Positions 44,010 to 54,218 are shown, counted from the stretch's first letter. The stretch: 64,000 nt of DNA from Phosphoribacter sp037046615 (GCA_037046615.1 JBAOHD010000012.1:115366-179365), one strand, 5' to 3'. Numbers and translations are program-made. Notes: generated by a model from the sequence alone, not told the origin.

Positions 44010-44503
44010 TCAGCTCTTCATGTTCTCGAACTGCAGGGGTAGCTCGAAGTCCTGCTCGCGGCATAGGGCCATCACAGCTTGCAGGTCGTCCAGCTTCTTG
44101 CCGTTCACGCGGATCAGGTCGTCCATGATCTGGGGTTGCACCTTGAGGCCGCTTTCCTTGATGGCCTTCACGATCTTCTTGGCGGTTTCCCGCTCAATGC
44201 CTGACTTGATCTTGATGGTGCGGTACAGCAATTTACCGCTGGGGGTGGGCTCATCGCTCAGGTCGTAGGCCCGCACGTCCACCTTCTGCTTGGTACTGCG
44301 TTCCAAGCAGGATGTCCACGATGGAATCCAATTTCAAGTGATCCTCGGTACCCAGCTTGGATGGTCAACGCCTTCTTGTCGAAGTCGATGGTGCTGTTGC
44401 TACCGCGCAGGTCATAGCGCGTGTCGAGCTCGCGCTTGGCCGTGTTGATGGCATTGTCCAAGGTCTGTACGTCGACCTTGCTCAGGATGTCGAAACTGGG
44501 CAT
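44010..44503 (-). CDS. yajQ: YajQ family nucleotide-binding protein (DUF520)
   Basis: About 164 residues. MPSFDILSKVDVQTLDNAIN, TAKRELDTRYDLRGSNSTID and FDKKALTIQ form the first ferredoxin-like half; KQKVDVRAYDLSDEPTPSGK, GIERETAKKIVKAIKESGLK and DDLIRVNGKKLDDLQAVMAL form the second. YajQ proteins bind cyclic di-GMP or nucleic acids in characterised species. Start ATG 44503 (MPSF) is the family's start. Two shifts near 44,365 and 44,305 hide the middle. Confidence 0.93.
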
Positions 44504-44556
44504 GGGCTGATGATGTGCGGGTAAAGTTACCCGCCGGCCCAAGACAGGGTCAGCAC

Positions 44557-44718
44557 TTAGCTGATCACCTCCGCTTTCGGGTAACGCTTCTTCCAGAAAT
44601 CCAGCTTCTTCATGCTGGAAATGGTGATCGTTGTGCGGGCATCAAGGCGTACCTTGATGAGCTCCACGCCCTTTTTCACGGGTTGGGTCAGGATCAGGGC
44701 GGGTTTCTTACGAGGCAT
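44557..44718 (-). CDS. Small basic conserved-looking protein, 53 residues
   Basis: ATG 44718 opens MPRKKPALILTQPVKKGVEL, then IKVRLDARTTITISSMKKLD and FWKKRYPKAEVIS before TAA. Codon use and composition look coding and the frame is clean. It is rich in Lys and has a short beta-like middle. It precedes yajQ on the same strand, with 53 bases between its stop and the yajQ start. I do not recognise a named family. Confidence 0.6.
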   Translation of the reverse strand: MPRKKPALILTQPVKKGVELIKVRLDARTTITISSMKKLDFWKKRYPKAEVIS

Positions 44719-44855
44719 TCTCTTCTAGTATTGGCGGCTATGTACGAGAAAGAACCGTACCGGGATACGACAACAGCCGGATCGTCAGCATTTCGGACGA
44801 TCGGTCAGGCGGCCAGTGCTGCCTGTTCTCCAGGATCGACCGACCTTCACTTTTG

Positions 44856-45981
44856 ATGGACCTTGAACTATTTCCTGTTCGGACCGCGGCTGAGTTGCGT
44901 GACTTCATCCGTCTTCCCGCTGTGTTGCCCGGTCGGCGCGCGAACTATGTGCCACCGATCTGGGCCGAGGAGAAGGGGTGGCACGCCATCCGAATACGAA
45001 CCCAGCGCTCCGCGACCAGGCCCACATCCGCTTTCTGGCCAGGGTGCATGGGCAGCTTGCTGGGCGGATCGATGGGGCTGGTCCACAGGAGCTACAACAC
45101 CTCCCACAACGAGAACGCTGCCCGGTTCTACCAGTTGGATGCCATCGAAGACCCGGAGGTGGTCCGAGCGCTATTGAAGAGAACGGAGGCTTGGGCACGC
45201 GAACAAGGCATGGACCGTATCATCGGCCCCTTCGGACTTAGCGATAAGGACCCCCAAGGGCTTCAGGTAGAGGGCTTTGAGCACCTGCCGGTGATCGCCA
45301 CACCCACCAACCCGGCATACCTGCCTCCGCTGGTCGAGGCCTTTGGGTATGCGAAGCACGCCGATTGCCTGACCTATCGCATGGCCGTGCCCGAGACCGT
45401 GCCGGAACGATATGAGCGGGTGGCTCAGCATGTTCTTCGTTCTGAGGGGCTGATCGTGAAGACCTTCCAGAACAGAAAGGCCTTGAAACGCTGGATCGTG
45501 CCGGTTTTGGAGCTGGTGAACAACACCTATACGGAGCTCCTCGGTTTCGTGCCGATGACCAGGGCCGAAATGCAGAAGCTCGCCACCGATTACCTGCCCC
45601 TGCTGGACCCCGAACTGGTGGTGGTGGTCGTGGATGTCCATGAAGTGCCCGTGGCTTTCGTGGTGGCCGTTCCGGACCTGAGTCCCGGTCTGCAACGCGC
45701 CCAAGGTCGTCTGTTCCCCTTCGGTTTCATCCACATCCTCAGGGCCATGCGACGTTCCGAACAATTGGACCTGTTGCTCGGTGCAGTGCGGAAGGATCCT
45801 GCAGGGTCGGGGGTTGACCGGAGCACTCGGCGTTCACCTCTTCGGTGTGGCCCGGCGGCGCGGGTTCACCACCATCGACAGCCACCTGATCCTGGAGAGC
45901 AACCAGAAGATGCGCGCCCAGATGGAACGGTTGGGCGGTGAGGTCTACAAGCGCTTCCGGATCTACGGCAAGGAGCTTTGA
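44856..45981 (+). CDS. GNAT-like acetyltransferase family protein
   Basis: About 375 residues. MDLELFPVRTAAELRDFIRL, VLPGRRANYVPPIWAEEKGW, MGLVHRSYNTSHNENAARF, YQLDAIEDPEVVRALLKRTE, DRIIGPFGLSDKDPQGLQVE, GFEHLPVIATPTNPAYLP, and a C-terminal GTDSHLILESNQKMRAQMER-like segment. This is the long hypothetical/GNAT-fold family (two acetyltransferase-like halves) common in Bacteroidota and Chloroflexota. Substrate unknown. ATG 44856 follows an in-frame TTG. Frameshifts near 45,000, 45,070 and 45,795. Confidence 0.75.
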
Positions 45982-46029
45982 GGCGGAGAAGATGGCTTTC
46001 GGTTACCTTCGAGGTACATACCACCGACC

Positions 46030-47029
46030 ATGATCCGTAACGCTACCCTTGCTCTCGCCATGCTGACGGGTGTTTTGACCCAAGCCCAGTTGAGCATCAC
46101 CGACAGCCTGAACACCTCGCAGATCGCGAACCTTCTTGAGGGGTTGAACGTGGCGGTGAGCAACGTGACCACGTCCTGTGATGCGCGTGCGGTAGGTGAG
46201 TTCGGTGGTGTTTCGGAGATCCCCTTCACCCAGGGGATCATCCTGAGCACCGGTGCCGTAGATGATGCGGCAGGCATCAACATGAACACAGGTACCTCCA
46301 CGGCATTCTCCTTGGCCTGGCGATGCGGACCTGGATTCCCTGGCCGCGGTGCCCACAACGGATGCGTGCGTGATCGAGTTCGACTGCGTGCCGTTCGGCG
46401 ACACCCTGCTGTTCAACTTCGCGTTCGCCAGTGAAGAGTACCCTGAGTTCGTAGGCACGTTCAACGATGTGTTCGCGATCCTGTTGAGCGGCCCCGGCAT
46501 CAACGGCGAGATCAATGCGGCCACACTCCCAGGTGGGGTCACGGTCAGCATCAACAATGTGAACGCAGGCTCGAACAATAGTTTCTACTACGATAACGAG
46601 AACCCGCAGGGCCAGAACGTGAGCTTCGACGGCTTCACCACTGGGCTCACCGCCTTCGCCGTGGTGCAGCCTGGTTCCACCTACCACTTCAAGGTAGCCA
46701 TTGCCGATGCGCTCGATGAGATCTTTGATTCAGCCGTGTTGCTGGAGGCCTTCAGCTTCCGCAGTGTGGACATGAGCACACGCGTAGCTGAGAACACCAG
46801 TTCACCACTGCGCGTTGCCGCAACGGAGGAGCTCTTGAACGTGTGGTTGCCAGCCAGCGGGTCGCGCTTGAACGCTCGTATCCTTACCGCTACCGGAGCC
46901 CTTGTCAGGACCTTCCAAGTGGAAGCCGGTCGCGCTTCTCTTTCCATCGATGACCTGAATGCAGGTGCCTATCTGGTGCAAGTGGATGGAGCGGCAGCCC
47001 GATATGTGGGACGCTTCGTCAAGCCCTGA
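46030..47029 (+). CDS. Choice-of-anchor L protein with T9SS type A sorting tail
   Basis: About 333 residues. Signal peptide MLTGVLTQAQ, then the choice-of-anchor L domain (DSLNTSQIANLLEGLNVAVS, FTQGIILSTGAVDDAAGINM, FNFAFASEEYPEFVGTFNDV, FAILLSGPGINGEINAATLP, VSFDGFTTGLTAFAVVQPG). The last 75 residues (PLRVAATEELLNVWLPASGS ... TGALVRTFQVEAGRASL ... LNAGAYLVQVDG) are a type A-like sorting domain. One frameshift near 46,320. It shares its main domain with the gene at 23839, but that one has a type B tail. Confidence 0.87.
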
Positions 47030-47041
47030 GGTAGGCCCGCG

Positions 47042-47296
47042 CTAGTGCCTGAAGTGCACGAAGAGCCGACCGAAGTTGTCGCCGTCCTTCTCCACGCGGT
47101 GATAGAGCTTCTTCACGGCAGGCTGTTGCAGGTAGCGGATCACCTTCTTCTTTAACTGCCCGCTGCCCTTCCCGGGGATGATCTCCACCAGCGCGATGCG
47201 CCGATCGATCGCCTCCTGCATGAGGTCATCCAACGCGCGGTCGATCTCGCGTCCCTTGTTGAAGATGTCGTGCAGGTCCAGCTTCAGCTTGGCCAT
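47042..47296 (-). CDS. Stand-alone Smr (small MutS-related) domain protein
   Basis: 84 residues, uninterrupted. LKLDLHDIFNKGREIDRALD carries the LDLH motif and VEIIPGKGSGQLKKKVIRYL carries the GKGSG motif, the two hallmarks of Smr nuclease domains. Single-domain Smr proteins are found across bacteria; some nick DNA or RNA. The frame ends in FGRLFVHFRH. It is on the same strand as, and 22 bases downstream of, the ABC exporter gene. Confidence 0.88.
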   Translation of the reverse strand: MAKLKLDLHDIFNKGREIDRALDDLMQEAIDRRIALVEIIPGKGSGQLKKKVIRYLQQPAVKKLYHRVEKDGDNFGRLFVHFRH

Positions 47297-47317
47297 GGTG
47301 TGGAACAGAGCGTTGAT

Positions 47318-49082
47318 CTAGATCCGCGCTTGGTAAGTGTACAGGTCGAAGTAGCGGCCCTGCTTGTCGATCAGCTCCGTATGCGTTCCGCGCTCGGCGA
47401 TCACACCATGTTCGATCACCAGGATCTCCGTCGCCTGGCGGATGGTGCTCAAGCGGTGGGCGATCACGAACGTCGTACGGTCCTTCACCAACGCGTTAAG
47501 GCTCTTCTGGATCAGCGACTCGCTCTCGGTATCAAGGTTGCTCGTGGCCTCGTCGAGGATCAGGATCTTCGGAATCGGCGAGCATGGCCCGCGCAATGGC
47601 CACACGTTGCCGTTGACCACCACTGAGCTTCACACCGCGTTCACCGATCACGGTGTCCAGCCCCAGTTCCATGCGGTCGGTGAACTCGTTGACATAGGCG
47701 GCCTGCACGGCTCGCTGGAGCTGCTCTTCGCTTGCGTCCGGCCGCGGGAAGAGCACATTCTCCCGGATCGTTCCTTCGAACAGGAAGTCGTCCTGAAGCA
47801 CCACGCCGAGATGCCTGCGGTAACTCGCGAGGCCCACCTTGCTGAGGTCATGTCCGTCGATGGTGACAGTGCCGGAAGTGGGTGTGAGGAAAGTGGCCGC
47901 AAGGCCCGCGATGGTGCTCTTGCCACTGCCCGATGAGCCCACCAACGCGATCACGGATCCGGCGGGCGCTTCGAAGCTGATGCCGTGAAGCACCTCCTTG
48001 CCTTCGTCGTAGGCGAAGCGCACGTCGTTGAACATGATGTCGCCTTTCAGTTCCGTAAGCTGGATGGGCCGCTCTTCCGGAAGGTCCTCGGGCTGCAGGT
48101 TCATCAGCTCCTCGGTGCGATCGAGGCCGGCGAAGGCCTCAGTGAACTGGCTGCCGATGTTGCTCATCTGCACGATGGGGGCCACCATGAAACCGAGCAG
48201 GACCGTGAACTGTAGAAAATCACCCGTGCTCAGCTTGTTCTCCACCATCAAAGAGGCGCCGATGCCCATGATACCTGCGCTCGCAAGCCCCAGCAACAGC
48301 GTGGAGATGCTGCTGATCAAGGAGGTGGTGGTGAGGCTTGTCTTCACGTTGTCGAACAGCCGCGCAACGCCTTTCTCGAAGGCACGGTTCTCCTGTTCCT
48401 CAGCGCCGAAACCTTTGATCACACGAACGCCGTTCAAGGTCTCCGTCAGTCGACCGGTGACCTCCGCGTTGATCACACCGCGGGTGCGGAAGATGGGCCG
48501 GATGCGGGCGAAGGCCTTCATGGCGATGAAGGCGAAAATGCACACGGGCACAAGGGTGTACAGCGTCATCAGGGGGCTGATCGTGATCAACCACACAAGC
48601 GAGACCACGGCCGTGAGCGTACCGCCAACGATCTGCACCAAGCCGGTGCCGACGAGGTTCCGCACACCTTCCACATCGGTCATGATCCGACTTACCAGCG
48701 CACCGCTCTTGGTGCTGTCGAAGAAGCCTATCGGCAAGGAGAGGATCTTCCGTTGCACTTGTGTCCGGAGCTGGCTGATGAGCAGTTGCGCCTCCACACT
48801 GAGCAATTGCGTGAGCACATAGCTGGTCACGCTTTGCACCACCAAGGACACGCCCACAGCGATCAGCAGGATCTTCAACATGCCCATGTCGTGGTGGGCC
48901 ACCACGTTGTCCATCAAGTACTTGGTGGAGCCGGGAAGCACCAGGCCAGCTGCGCGGCTGATGATGATGAGCACCAGACCGATCAGCACGTTCTTCCGGC
49001 GGGGCCAGATGAACTGCCAGAACGCCCTCTTCCATGTCATGCGCTTCTCGCGCTTCGGCTCGTTGGCCGTGGCGGCGCGCAT
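47318..49082 (-). CDS. ABC exporter, fused permease and ATPase
   Basis: About 588 residues. Six-helix permease (RRKNVLIGLVLIIISRAAGL, LLIAVGVSLVVQSVTSYVLT, TAVVSLVWLITISPLMTLYT, IMGIGASLMVENKL) followed by the ATPase: Walker A GSSGSGKST, Q-loop VVLQDDFLFEGTIRENVLF, signature LSGGQRQRVAIARAML, Walker B ILILDEATSNLD and switch His VIAHRLSTIR. This is the MsbA/multidrug exporter type, probably a homodimer exporting lipid or drug-like compounds. The start is set at ATG 49082 (MRAATANEPKREKRMTWKR); longer TTG starts exist. One shift near 47,580 falls between signature and Walker B. Confidence 0.92.
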
Positions 49083-49234
49083 CCGTGAGCGTGCGATGCT
49101 GGGGGTACGTTCGGCGCGGGCCGTGTGAGAGGAGCGTGTGTTCAAGCGGGTGGGGTGGGGCGTTGGGACAACGCCCTCGGGCAAGCCACGGGCCAGCGGG
49201 TCCTTCCCGGACGGATCGGCAGACTTTCAGCCGG

Positions 49235-50510
49235 TCAACCGCGCACGATGAAGAGGCCAGCGAGCGCCGCCAGCAGCATGGCGAGGAAGCCGATGCCCAC
49301 GTACTTCAGCAGGCCCCGTCCACCGACGAACAGTACGATGCCGTACTTGAAGAGGGTGTTGGAGAGTGCGGCCAGCAGGATGCCGTGCATCGCCACTTCG
49401 TGGTCGCCGCCGCGGGCCATCCGCGCCATCGAAAGTGTGATGGCGTCCATGTCGGTCGCACCGGAAAGCAGGCTGGCCACGTAGGTTCCTTGCGCACCCC
49501 AACGGTCCATGGTGAAGGCCACCAGCCATTGTACGCCCATGTACACCAGTGCGAACTGAAGGGCCATGCTGAAGTTCAGCGGATTGCTCAGGTCCGGTTC
49601 CACGCTTGAACCTCGATCCGGCAGACGATGCATGATGTAGGCGGCCAGTAGGCCACCGACAGTGCCCATGGCCACAGGTACTGTTAAGGCTTTGGCGAGC
49701 TCCGCGTTCACCAGCCAGCATTCAAGCAGCACCCGGGGGAACATGATCGTGCACGCCGTGGTGATGCCGACCGCTGCGGTCAGTAGATGCGTGCTGTTCG
49801 CTTTCGTTCGCCGCGATAGGTCAAGCGTTACCGCCGTGCTGGAGACCAACCCGCCGAGCACGCCGGCGAGGAGGTCGCCCTTCCGACCGCCCAGCACCTT
49901 GGCCAGCAGATAGCCCGCCAAGCTGATGCCGCTCACCAGCACCACCATGGTCCAGATGTTCCGCAGGTTCCACACACCGTAAGGTCCGAAGGCGGTGTCC
50001 GGGAGGAAGGGGAGCATCACCGCAGAGATCACCACGAACTGGATCAGTGCGCGGATTCTCCTCCATGGTCATGGTGGCCACGAAGCGGTGCAGGGGTAGT
50101 TTGAACGAAAGAAGCGAGGTGACGATGACGGTCGCAATGATGGCCAACAGCACATGACCTTCGAAGACCACCGCGCCCAAGAGGAACGCCAGTACACTGC
50201 TCATCTCCGTGGAGCCTCCGATGTTGCCGGCTTGCGCTGAGATCCGGTACACCACGATCAGCAGGGCGAAGAAGCCCAGGAAGGCGGCACCCAGGATCCA
50301 ACCGCCGTAGTTCTCGGCCAACAGTGCCGATAGGAAACCGAAGAGCGTGATCAACGTGAATGTGCGCACTCCCGCGAAGAGCTGCTCCTCTTTCTCCACG
50401 ACCCGCTTGGAATACTCGCGCTCCAGACCGATCAGGAATCCGATGCCCACGCTCACCAGCAGGCGCACGAGCAGCCCCTGCATCTCCAGGGCGTTCAGGT
50501 AGTCGGTCAT
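49235..50510 (-). CDS. MgtC/SapB-like protein fused to DUF4010 membrane domain
   Basis: About 425 residues, ten to twelve helices. The N-terminal MgtC domain reads LVRLLVSVGIGFLIGLEREY, FAGVRTFTLITLFGFLSALL and GSTEMSSVLAFLLGAVVF. The C-terminal DUF4010 domain reads VVISAVMLPFLPDTAFGPYG, GGRKGDLLAGVLGGLVSSTA, CTIMFPRVLLECWLVNAELA and VASLLSGATDMDAITLSMAR. The MgtC/DUF4010 fusion is a known family; DUF4010 alone has no established substrate. One frameshift near 50,050 splits the two halves. Divergent from the Nudix gene. Confidence 0.88.
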
Positions 50511-50553
50511 CTCGTGCTAAAGCTAACCCGGTGGCACCGCTACTTTCGCCGCC

Positions 50554-50967
50554 ATGTTCGCAGAACAAGGAAAGGTGGTGCTCACCGTGGATGCGCTGAT
50601 CACCGATGAAGTGGGACGTATCCTGCTGATCCAACGGGGCCACGAGCCTTTTCAAGGCAGCTGGGTGCTGCCCGGTGGTATCGTGGAGGTCGGGGAAACG
50701 GTGGAACAGGCTTGTGCCCGCGAGGTGGAGGAAGAGGTGGGGTTGAAGGTGGATGTTCAGGGCCTTGTCGGTGTGTATTCCACCCCAGGCCGGGACCCGC
50801 GTGGGGCGTTCGTGAGCATTGCGTTCCACACTTCCATCGTCGGTGGTGGGCTCGTTACCACGGATGAAGCCCGAGCGCACCGCTGGTTGGCACCGGAGGA
50901 AGTGCTGCCCCTCGGTTTCGACCATGCCCGCATCGTTGCTGACTTTCGCTCCTACGGCGCGCTGTAG
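50554..50967 (+). CDS. Nudix hydrolase
   Basis: 137 residues, uninterrupted. A complete Nudix box, GGIVEVGETVEQACAREVEE followed by EVG, lies at about residues 45-67 after LIQRGHEPFQGSWVLP. It hydrolyses a nucleoside diphosphate linked to another moiety, with Mg bound by the box glutamates. The ending RAHRWLAPEEVLPLGFDHAR is like ADP-ribose/NADH-pyrophosphatase-type members of this size, but the substrate cannot be read from it. Confidence 0.93.
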   Translation: MFAEQGKVVLTVDALITDEVGRILLIQRGHEPFQGSWVLPGGIVEVGETVEQACAREVEEEVGLKVDVQGLVGVYSTPGRDPRGAFVSIAFHTSIVGGGLVTTDEARAHRWLAPEEVLPLGFDHARIVADFRSYGAL

Positions 50968-51063
50968 CCGCCTTTTCGCAACACGCTGGGATCCCGATCC
51001 TGGCACCGTGACAGGCTGTCCACAGCCGCACATTCGGCATGGATCGTGCGTTCCTCTTTCGCA

Positions 51064-51532
51064 ATGGAACAAGAAACGATCGTTCAACGGACCCTCTACG
51101 TTGATGCCTCTCCGGAGGCCATTTGGAGGGCGCTGACCGAGCCGCAGCTCGCCAAGCAATACATGGATGGCTGGCAGGTCCAAAGTGAATGGACCCGCTT
51201 GGCACCGATCCAATGGATCGACGCGCAGGAAGGGCTCTCAGTGGTGAAGGCGAAGGGCACGGTGATGGAGAACCTGCCGGGGCGTCGGCTACGTTACACG
51301 CAACTGATCCTCGACAGCGGTCTGCCTGATGAACCGGCCAGTTACACCACCATCGATCTTTCCGTGGAAGTGGAGAAGGACGGGCGCACGCGCCTGCACC
51401 TCTGGCACGGAGATTTCGCGGGCTTGCCCCTGGACGTGCGTCGCACGCGGGAGGCCGGCCGCTCGCTGGGTGGAAACCTTGGTGGGCTTGAAGCGCGTAG
51501 CGGAGGAGCAGCAGAGCCAGATGGCCGCTTGA
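51064..51532 (+). CDS. SRPBCC/AHSA1-type domain protein
   Basis: About 156 residues. QRTLYVDASPEAIWRALTEP, LAKQYMDGWQVQSEWTRLAP, VENLPGRRLRYTQL-like and RTRLHLWHGDFAGLPLDV follow the START/AHSA1 order (first strand, then PEAIWRALTEP helix). Ligand or Hsp90-related function is not determined. One frameshift near 51,455 leads into WVETLVGLKRVAEEQQSQMA and the stop at 51530. It lies 66 bases ahead of the spermidine synthase-like gene. Confidence 0.85.
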
Positions 51533-51598
51533 TCGGAAGCTTCGTCCGGTTATTCCGACCTTGCGGGCGCCTTGGGCCTTTCCCAGCACCGCTTCCCC

Positions 51599-52284
51599 AT
51601 GAAAATGCGCACCAACACCTTGCTGGACACGGCGAAGATCCCGGCAATGGCGGTGAGCTTCGCTTTTTCAAGCGCAACGATGACTATTCCATCGAGGTGG
51701 TCGGTATCCAAGGGGACCTGATGACCACGGCGTTGCATGGTTCGGAAGATGCCTTGGCTGAAATGGCGATCCGCAAGCTGCCCGACCCCCGCAACGCCCG
51801 GGTGCTCGTGGGTGGCTTGGGCATGGGCTTCACCCTTGCAGCGGCGCTGAAACATGTAGGACCGAAGGGCGAAGTGGTGGTGGCCGAGCTCGTGCCTGAA
51901 GTGGTGAAGTGGAACCAGGGGCCCATGGGCGAACGCTCCGGCAACCCCATGCTCGATCCGCGCGCTTCGGTGCGTGTGATGGATGTGACCGAGATCATCC
52001 GCGCCGAGAAAAGCGGTTACGATGCCATTCTGCTCGATACCGACAACGGCCCTGAAGGATTGACACAGTCCGCCAACAGCAGATTGTATTCCATGAAGGG
52101 ATTGCATAACGCGTTCCGCGCTTTGCGCCCGAACGGGGTGTTGGCCATCTGGAGCACCCATCCGGACGCGCCATTCTCGCGCCGACTGGCAGAGGTCGGT
52201 TTCCGCATCGATGAGCAGAAGGTCTTCGCCCACCGCGACAAGGGCACCAAGCACCACCTCTGGTTCGCGCAGCGCGGCAAGTAG
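51599..52284 (+). CDS. Spermidine synthase-like methyltransferase-fold protein
   Basis: About 228 residues. After MKMRTNTLLDTAKIP (shift near 51,630) comes GELRFFKRNDDYSIEVVGIQ, then ARVLVGGLGMGFTLAAALKH (nucleotide-binding glycine motif), VVVAELVPEVVKWNQGPMGE, SVRVMDVTEI and YDAILLDTDNGPEGLTQS. This is the PAPT/SAM fold of spermidine synthases. No decarboxylase is nearby, and many such stand-alone proteins have no proven polyamine activity, so the substrate is open. Confidence 0.85.
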
Positions 52285-52378
52285 GCTTTCGCTCCTTCCA
52301 CGGTGTTCGCGAATCGCATGCGGCCGGGATCCTTCGTAAGTTCCACCTGCCGTTCCATCCAAGGGCGGACCTGACCGC

Positions 52379-53038
52379 ATGAAGCAATTTGCCTCTACGT
52401 TGTTCCTGGCCCTGTTCAGCGGCGCTCTTTTCGCCCAGGCCACCTTCACCAGTTCCGGCCAATTCACCGTCCCTGCAGGTGTGGACACCATTACGGTGGA
52501 GCTCATCGGGGCCGGGGGCAACGGTGCCAGCAATGGCGGCGGCGGCGGTGGTGGCGGCGCATACACACGGCGCACCTATGCCGTGGTGCCCGGTACGTCC
52601 TACTCCGTGGTCGTTGGAACAGGTGGTAGCGGCCTGGCCACCATCGTCGGTGGGCTGGGCATGATCGCGGGTGCCGGCGGTAACGGAACCACCGTGGGCA
52701 ACCCGAACATCGGTGGGGGCGGTGCTGGCGGCGTGGGGCAGGGCGGCCTGGTCAACCGTACGGGTGGCGCTGGCGGTGGCGGCTACTACACCTATTTCGG
52801 CGGAGGCGGTGGCGGTGCGGCCGGTGCATCCGCGGCTGGTGGCCTCGGCGGCAACACCATCGTCTGGAACGGCAGCAATTGCCTTACACCGGGTGGCGCG
52901 GCAGGTATAGGTGGCGGCGCTCCTGCAGGCGATGGTGGCAAAGGAGCAGGCTTCACGGACGCGAACTGCACAATGACCGACCCAGGCGCCAGCGGAGGAT
53001 CTTATGGCGGTGGTGGAGGTGGGGGGAACGGCATCGGT
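52379..53038 (+). CDS. Glycine-rich secreted protein, 3' part lost at a contig junction
   Basis: About 220 residues remain. Signal peptide LFLALFSGALFAQ, then TFTSSGQFTVPAGVDTITVE and a long run of Gly-rich sheets (GGGGGGGAYTRRTYAVVPG, GGLGMIAGAGGNGTT, PGGAAGIGGGAPAGDGGKG). This resembles the glycine-rich N-terminal domain of large T9SS-secreted Bacteroidota proteins, which usually continue with PKD or sorting domains. Here the frame runs into a 12-base tandem duplication at 53039-53062 and then foreign sequence, and stops at 53104. The real C-terminus is missing. Confidence 0.8.
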
Positions 53039-53062
53039 TCGGCTTTCGTCTCGGCTTTCGTC
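53039..53062. repeat. 12-base tandem duplication at the first contig junction
   Basis: The 12-mer TCGGCTTTCGTC occurs twice in a row (53039-53050 and 53051-53062), exactly between the cut-off glycine-rich gene and the cut-off radical-SAM gene. It marks the join between the GC-rich Bacteroidota part and the less GC-rich middle part. Confidence 0.7.
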
Positions 53063-53134
53063 GCCGCCTTCCAGCGATTCGTACAGTGTGCCTTCAATGG
53101 TTAAACTGTCCAGCCGTTTTGCCAGTGAACTCAT
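53063..53134 (-). CDS. Start of an AmmeMemoRadiSam-type radical SAM enzyme, truncated
   Basis: 24 residues only: ATG 53134 gives MSSLAKRLDSLTIEGTLYES, then LEGG, at which point sequence from the other organism begins. The layout (LTIEGTLYESLEGG directly before the expected VRC...C cluster-binding text) matches the N-terminus of AmmeMemoRadiSam-system radical SAM proteins of Chloroflexota. The CxxxCxxC motif is not present, so the call rests on a short stretch. Divergent from mobA by 12 bases. Confidence 0.5.
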
Positions 53135-53146
53135 TATAATCAGCCT

Positions 53147-53742
53147 ATGTTAAACTGTCGTTATTCAAGCAGGCGGAATGTCTTCCCGCATGGGTGAGGA
53201 TAAGGCGCTTAAACCCTTTTTGGGGCGCCCGCTCATTCAACGTGTGATCGACCGACTTGCGCCGATCGCAGATGAAATGATTGTAACGACGAATCGCCCG
53301 GATGAATATGCATTCCTTAATCTTCGCCTCGTAGCGGACCTCAAGCCGGGGCGCGGCGCCCTGGGCGGACTTTACACTGCGATTGCATCTGCCACTTCTT
53401 CGCATGTGGCTGTAGTGGCTTGTGACATGCCTTTCGCCAGTGAAATGTTTTTCGAAGGCGCGCGCAGACTGCATGGTCGAGGAGGATGCGGATGTCGTCA
53501 TCGCAAAAACGGACGAAGGCTATGAACCGTTCCATGCCTTGTATCGCCGTGAAGCCTGCCAGTCAGCCATTGAAGCGGCAATCGAAGCCGATCAATGGAA
53601 GGTGATCTCCTGGTTTTCAAAAGTCAGAGTGCGTGAATTGACTCCGCAGGAAGTGAAGGCGTTCGATCCTGCTGGGTTGTGTTTTTGGAACTTGAATACA
53701 CCGGGAGAATTTGCAGAAGCGGAGAAGCGCGCTAGCGGGTGA
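53147..53742 (+). CDS. mobA: Molybdenum cofactor guanylyltransferase
   Basis: About 198 residues. It links GMP to molybdopterin to give Mo-bis-MGD. N-terminus MLTVVIQAGGMSSRMGEDKA (the GTP-binding AGGxSxRMGxDK motif) becomes readable when one A is removed from the AAA at 53152. The body has LVADLKPGRGALGGLYTAIA and VAVVACDMPFASEMF (conserved CDMPF), and a second extra base (C near 53,475) is followed by MVEEDADVVIAKTDEGYEPF, HALYRREACQSAIEAAI and NLNTPGEFAEAEKRA. It overlaps the convergent uspA by 11 bases. Confidence 0.92.
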
Positions 53743-54154
53743 TCAACACCGGGCACGGCGCGTGCGAAACAACTTTTTGACTGGTGCTTCCAAGCAGCAA
53801 GCCAGCCAGTTTGCCCAACCCGCGTGACCCCATCACAATGACATTGCTTTTACGAGTGTTTGCCACATCGATGATGGCTTCGGCGGCCGATCCCTCGATC
53901 AGCTCGGTGTGGATCTCACAAGGGATTTCACCGATGGCTTCGATGGTTTTTTGCAAGACCGCCTTTGCCTCTTCCATACGGGCGTCGATGGCGATCTGCA
54001 TGTTTGGCTCACCAAAGTAGGGCGGGATCATATCGTAGGCGACTACAACACGAAGTTCTTTTGCGTTTGGGTTACGCGCCAATTCTGCGGCAATTTGTGT
54101 GGCATGCAGGGCGTGATCTGATCCATCCGCCGCCAAAAGAATCTTTTCAAACAT
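53732..54154 (-). CDS. Universal stress protein
   Basis: 140 residues. MFEKILLAADGSDHALHATQ at the N-terminus (the open frame continues upstream, but this ATG has a good ribosome-binding site, AAAGGAG, 6 bases away). The ATP-binding C-terminal motif NVIVMGSRGLGKLAGLLLGS then TSQKVVSHAPCPVLI follows the G-2x-G-9x-GS rule, so the protein probably binds ATP. UspA-type proteins act in stress response; a specific role is not readable. Its last 11 bases overlap mobA on the other strand. Confidence 0.93.
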   Translation of the reverse strand: MFEKILLAADGSDHALHATQIAAELARNPNAKELRVVVAYDMIPPYFGEPNMQIAIDARMEEAKAVLQKTIEAIGEIPCEIHTELIEGSAAEAIIDVANTRKSNVIVMGSRGLGKLAGLLLGSTSQKVVSHAPCPVLITR

Positions 54155-54218
54155 GTTGTCTCCTTTATTCTGTGGGTTAAATTCAGTATACAGTCTTTGT
54201 GTCTGATTTTCATTAAAG

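Noticed and set aside
51995..53134. 379-residue minus-strand ORF across the first join
   Set aside because: Only its first 24 residues are real (start of the radical-SAM gene). The rest is the reverse reading of the glycine-rich and spermidine synthase-like genes, with Ala/Thr-rich shadow composition.
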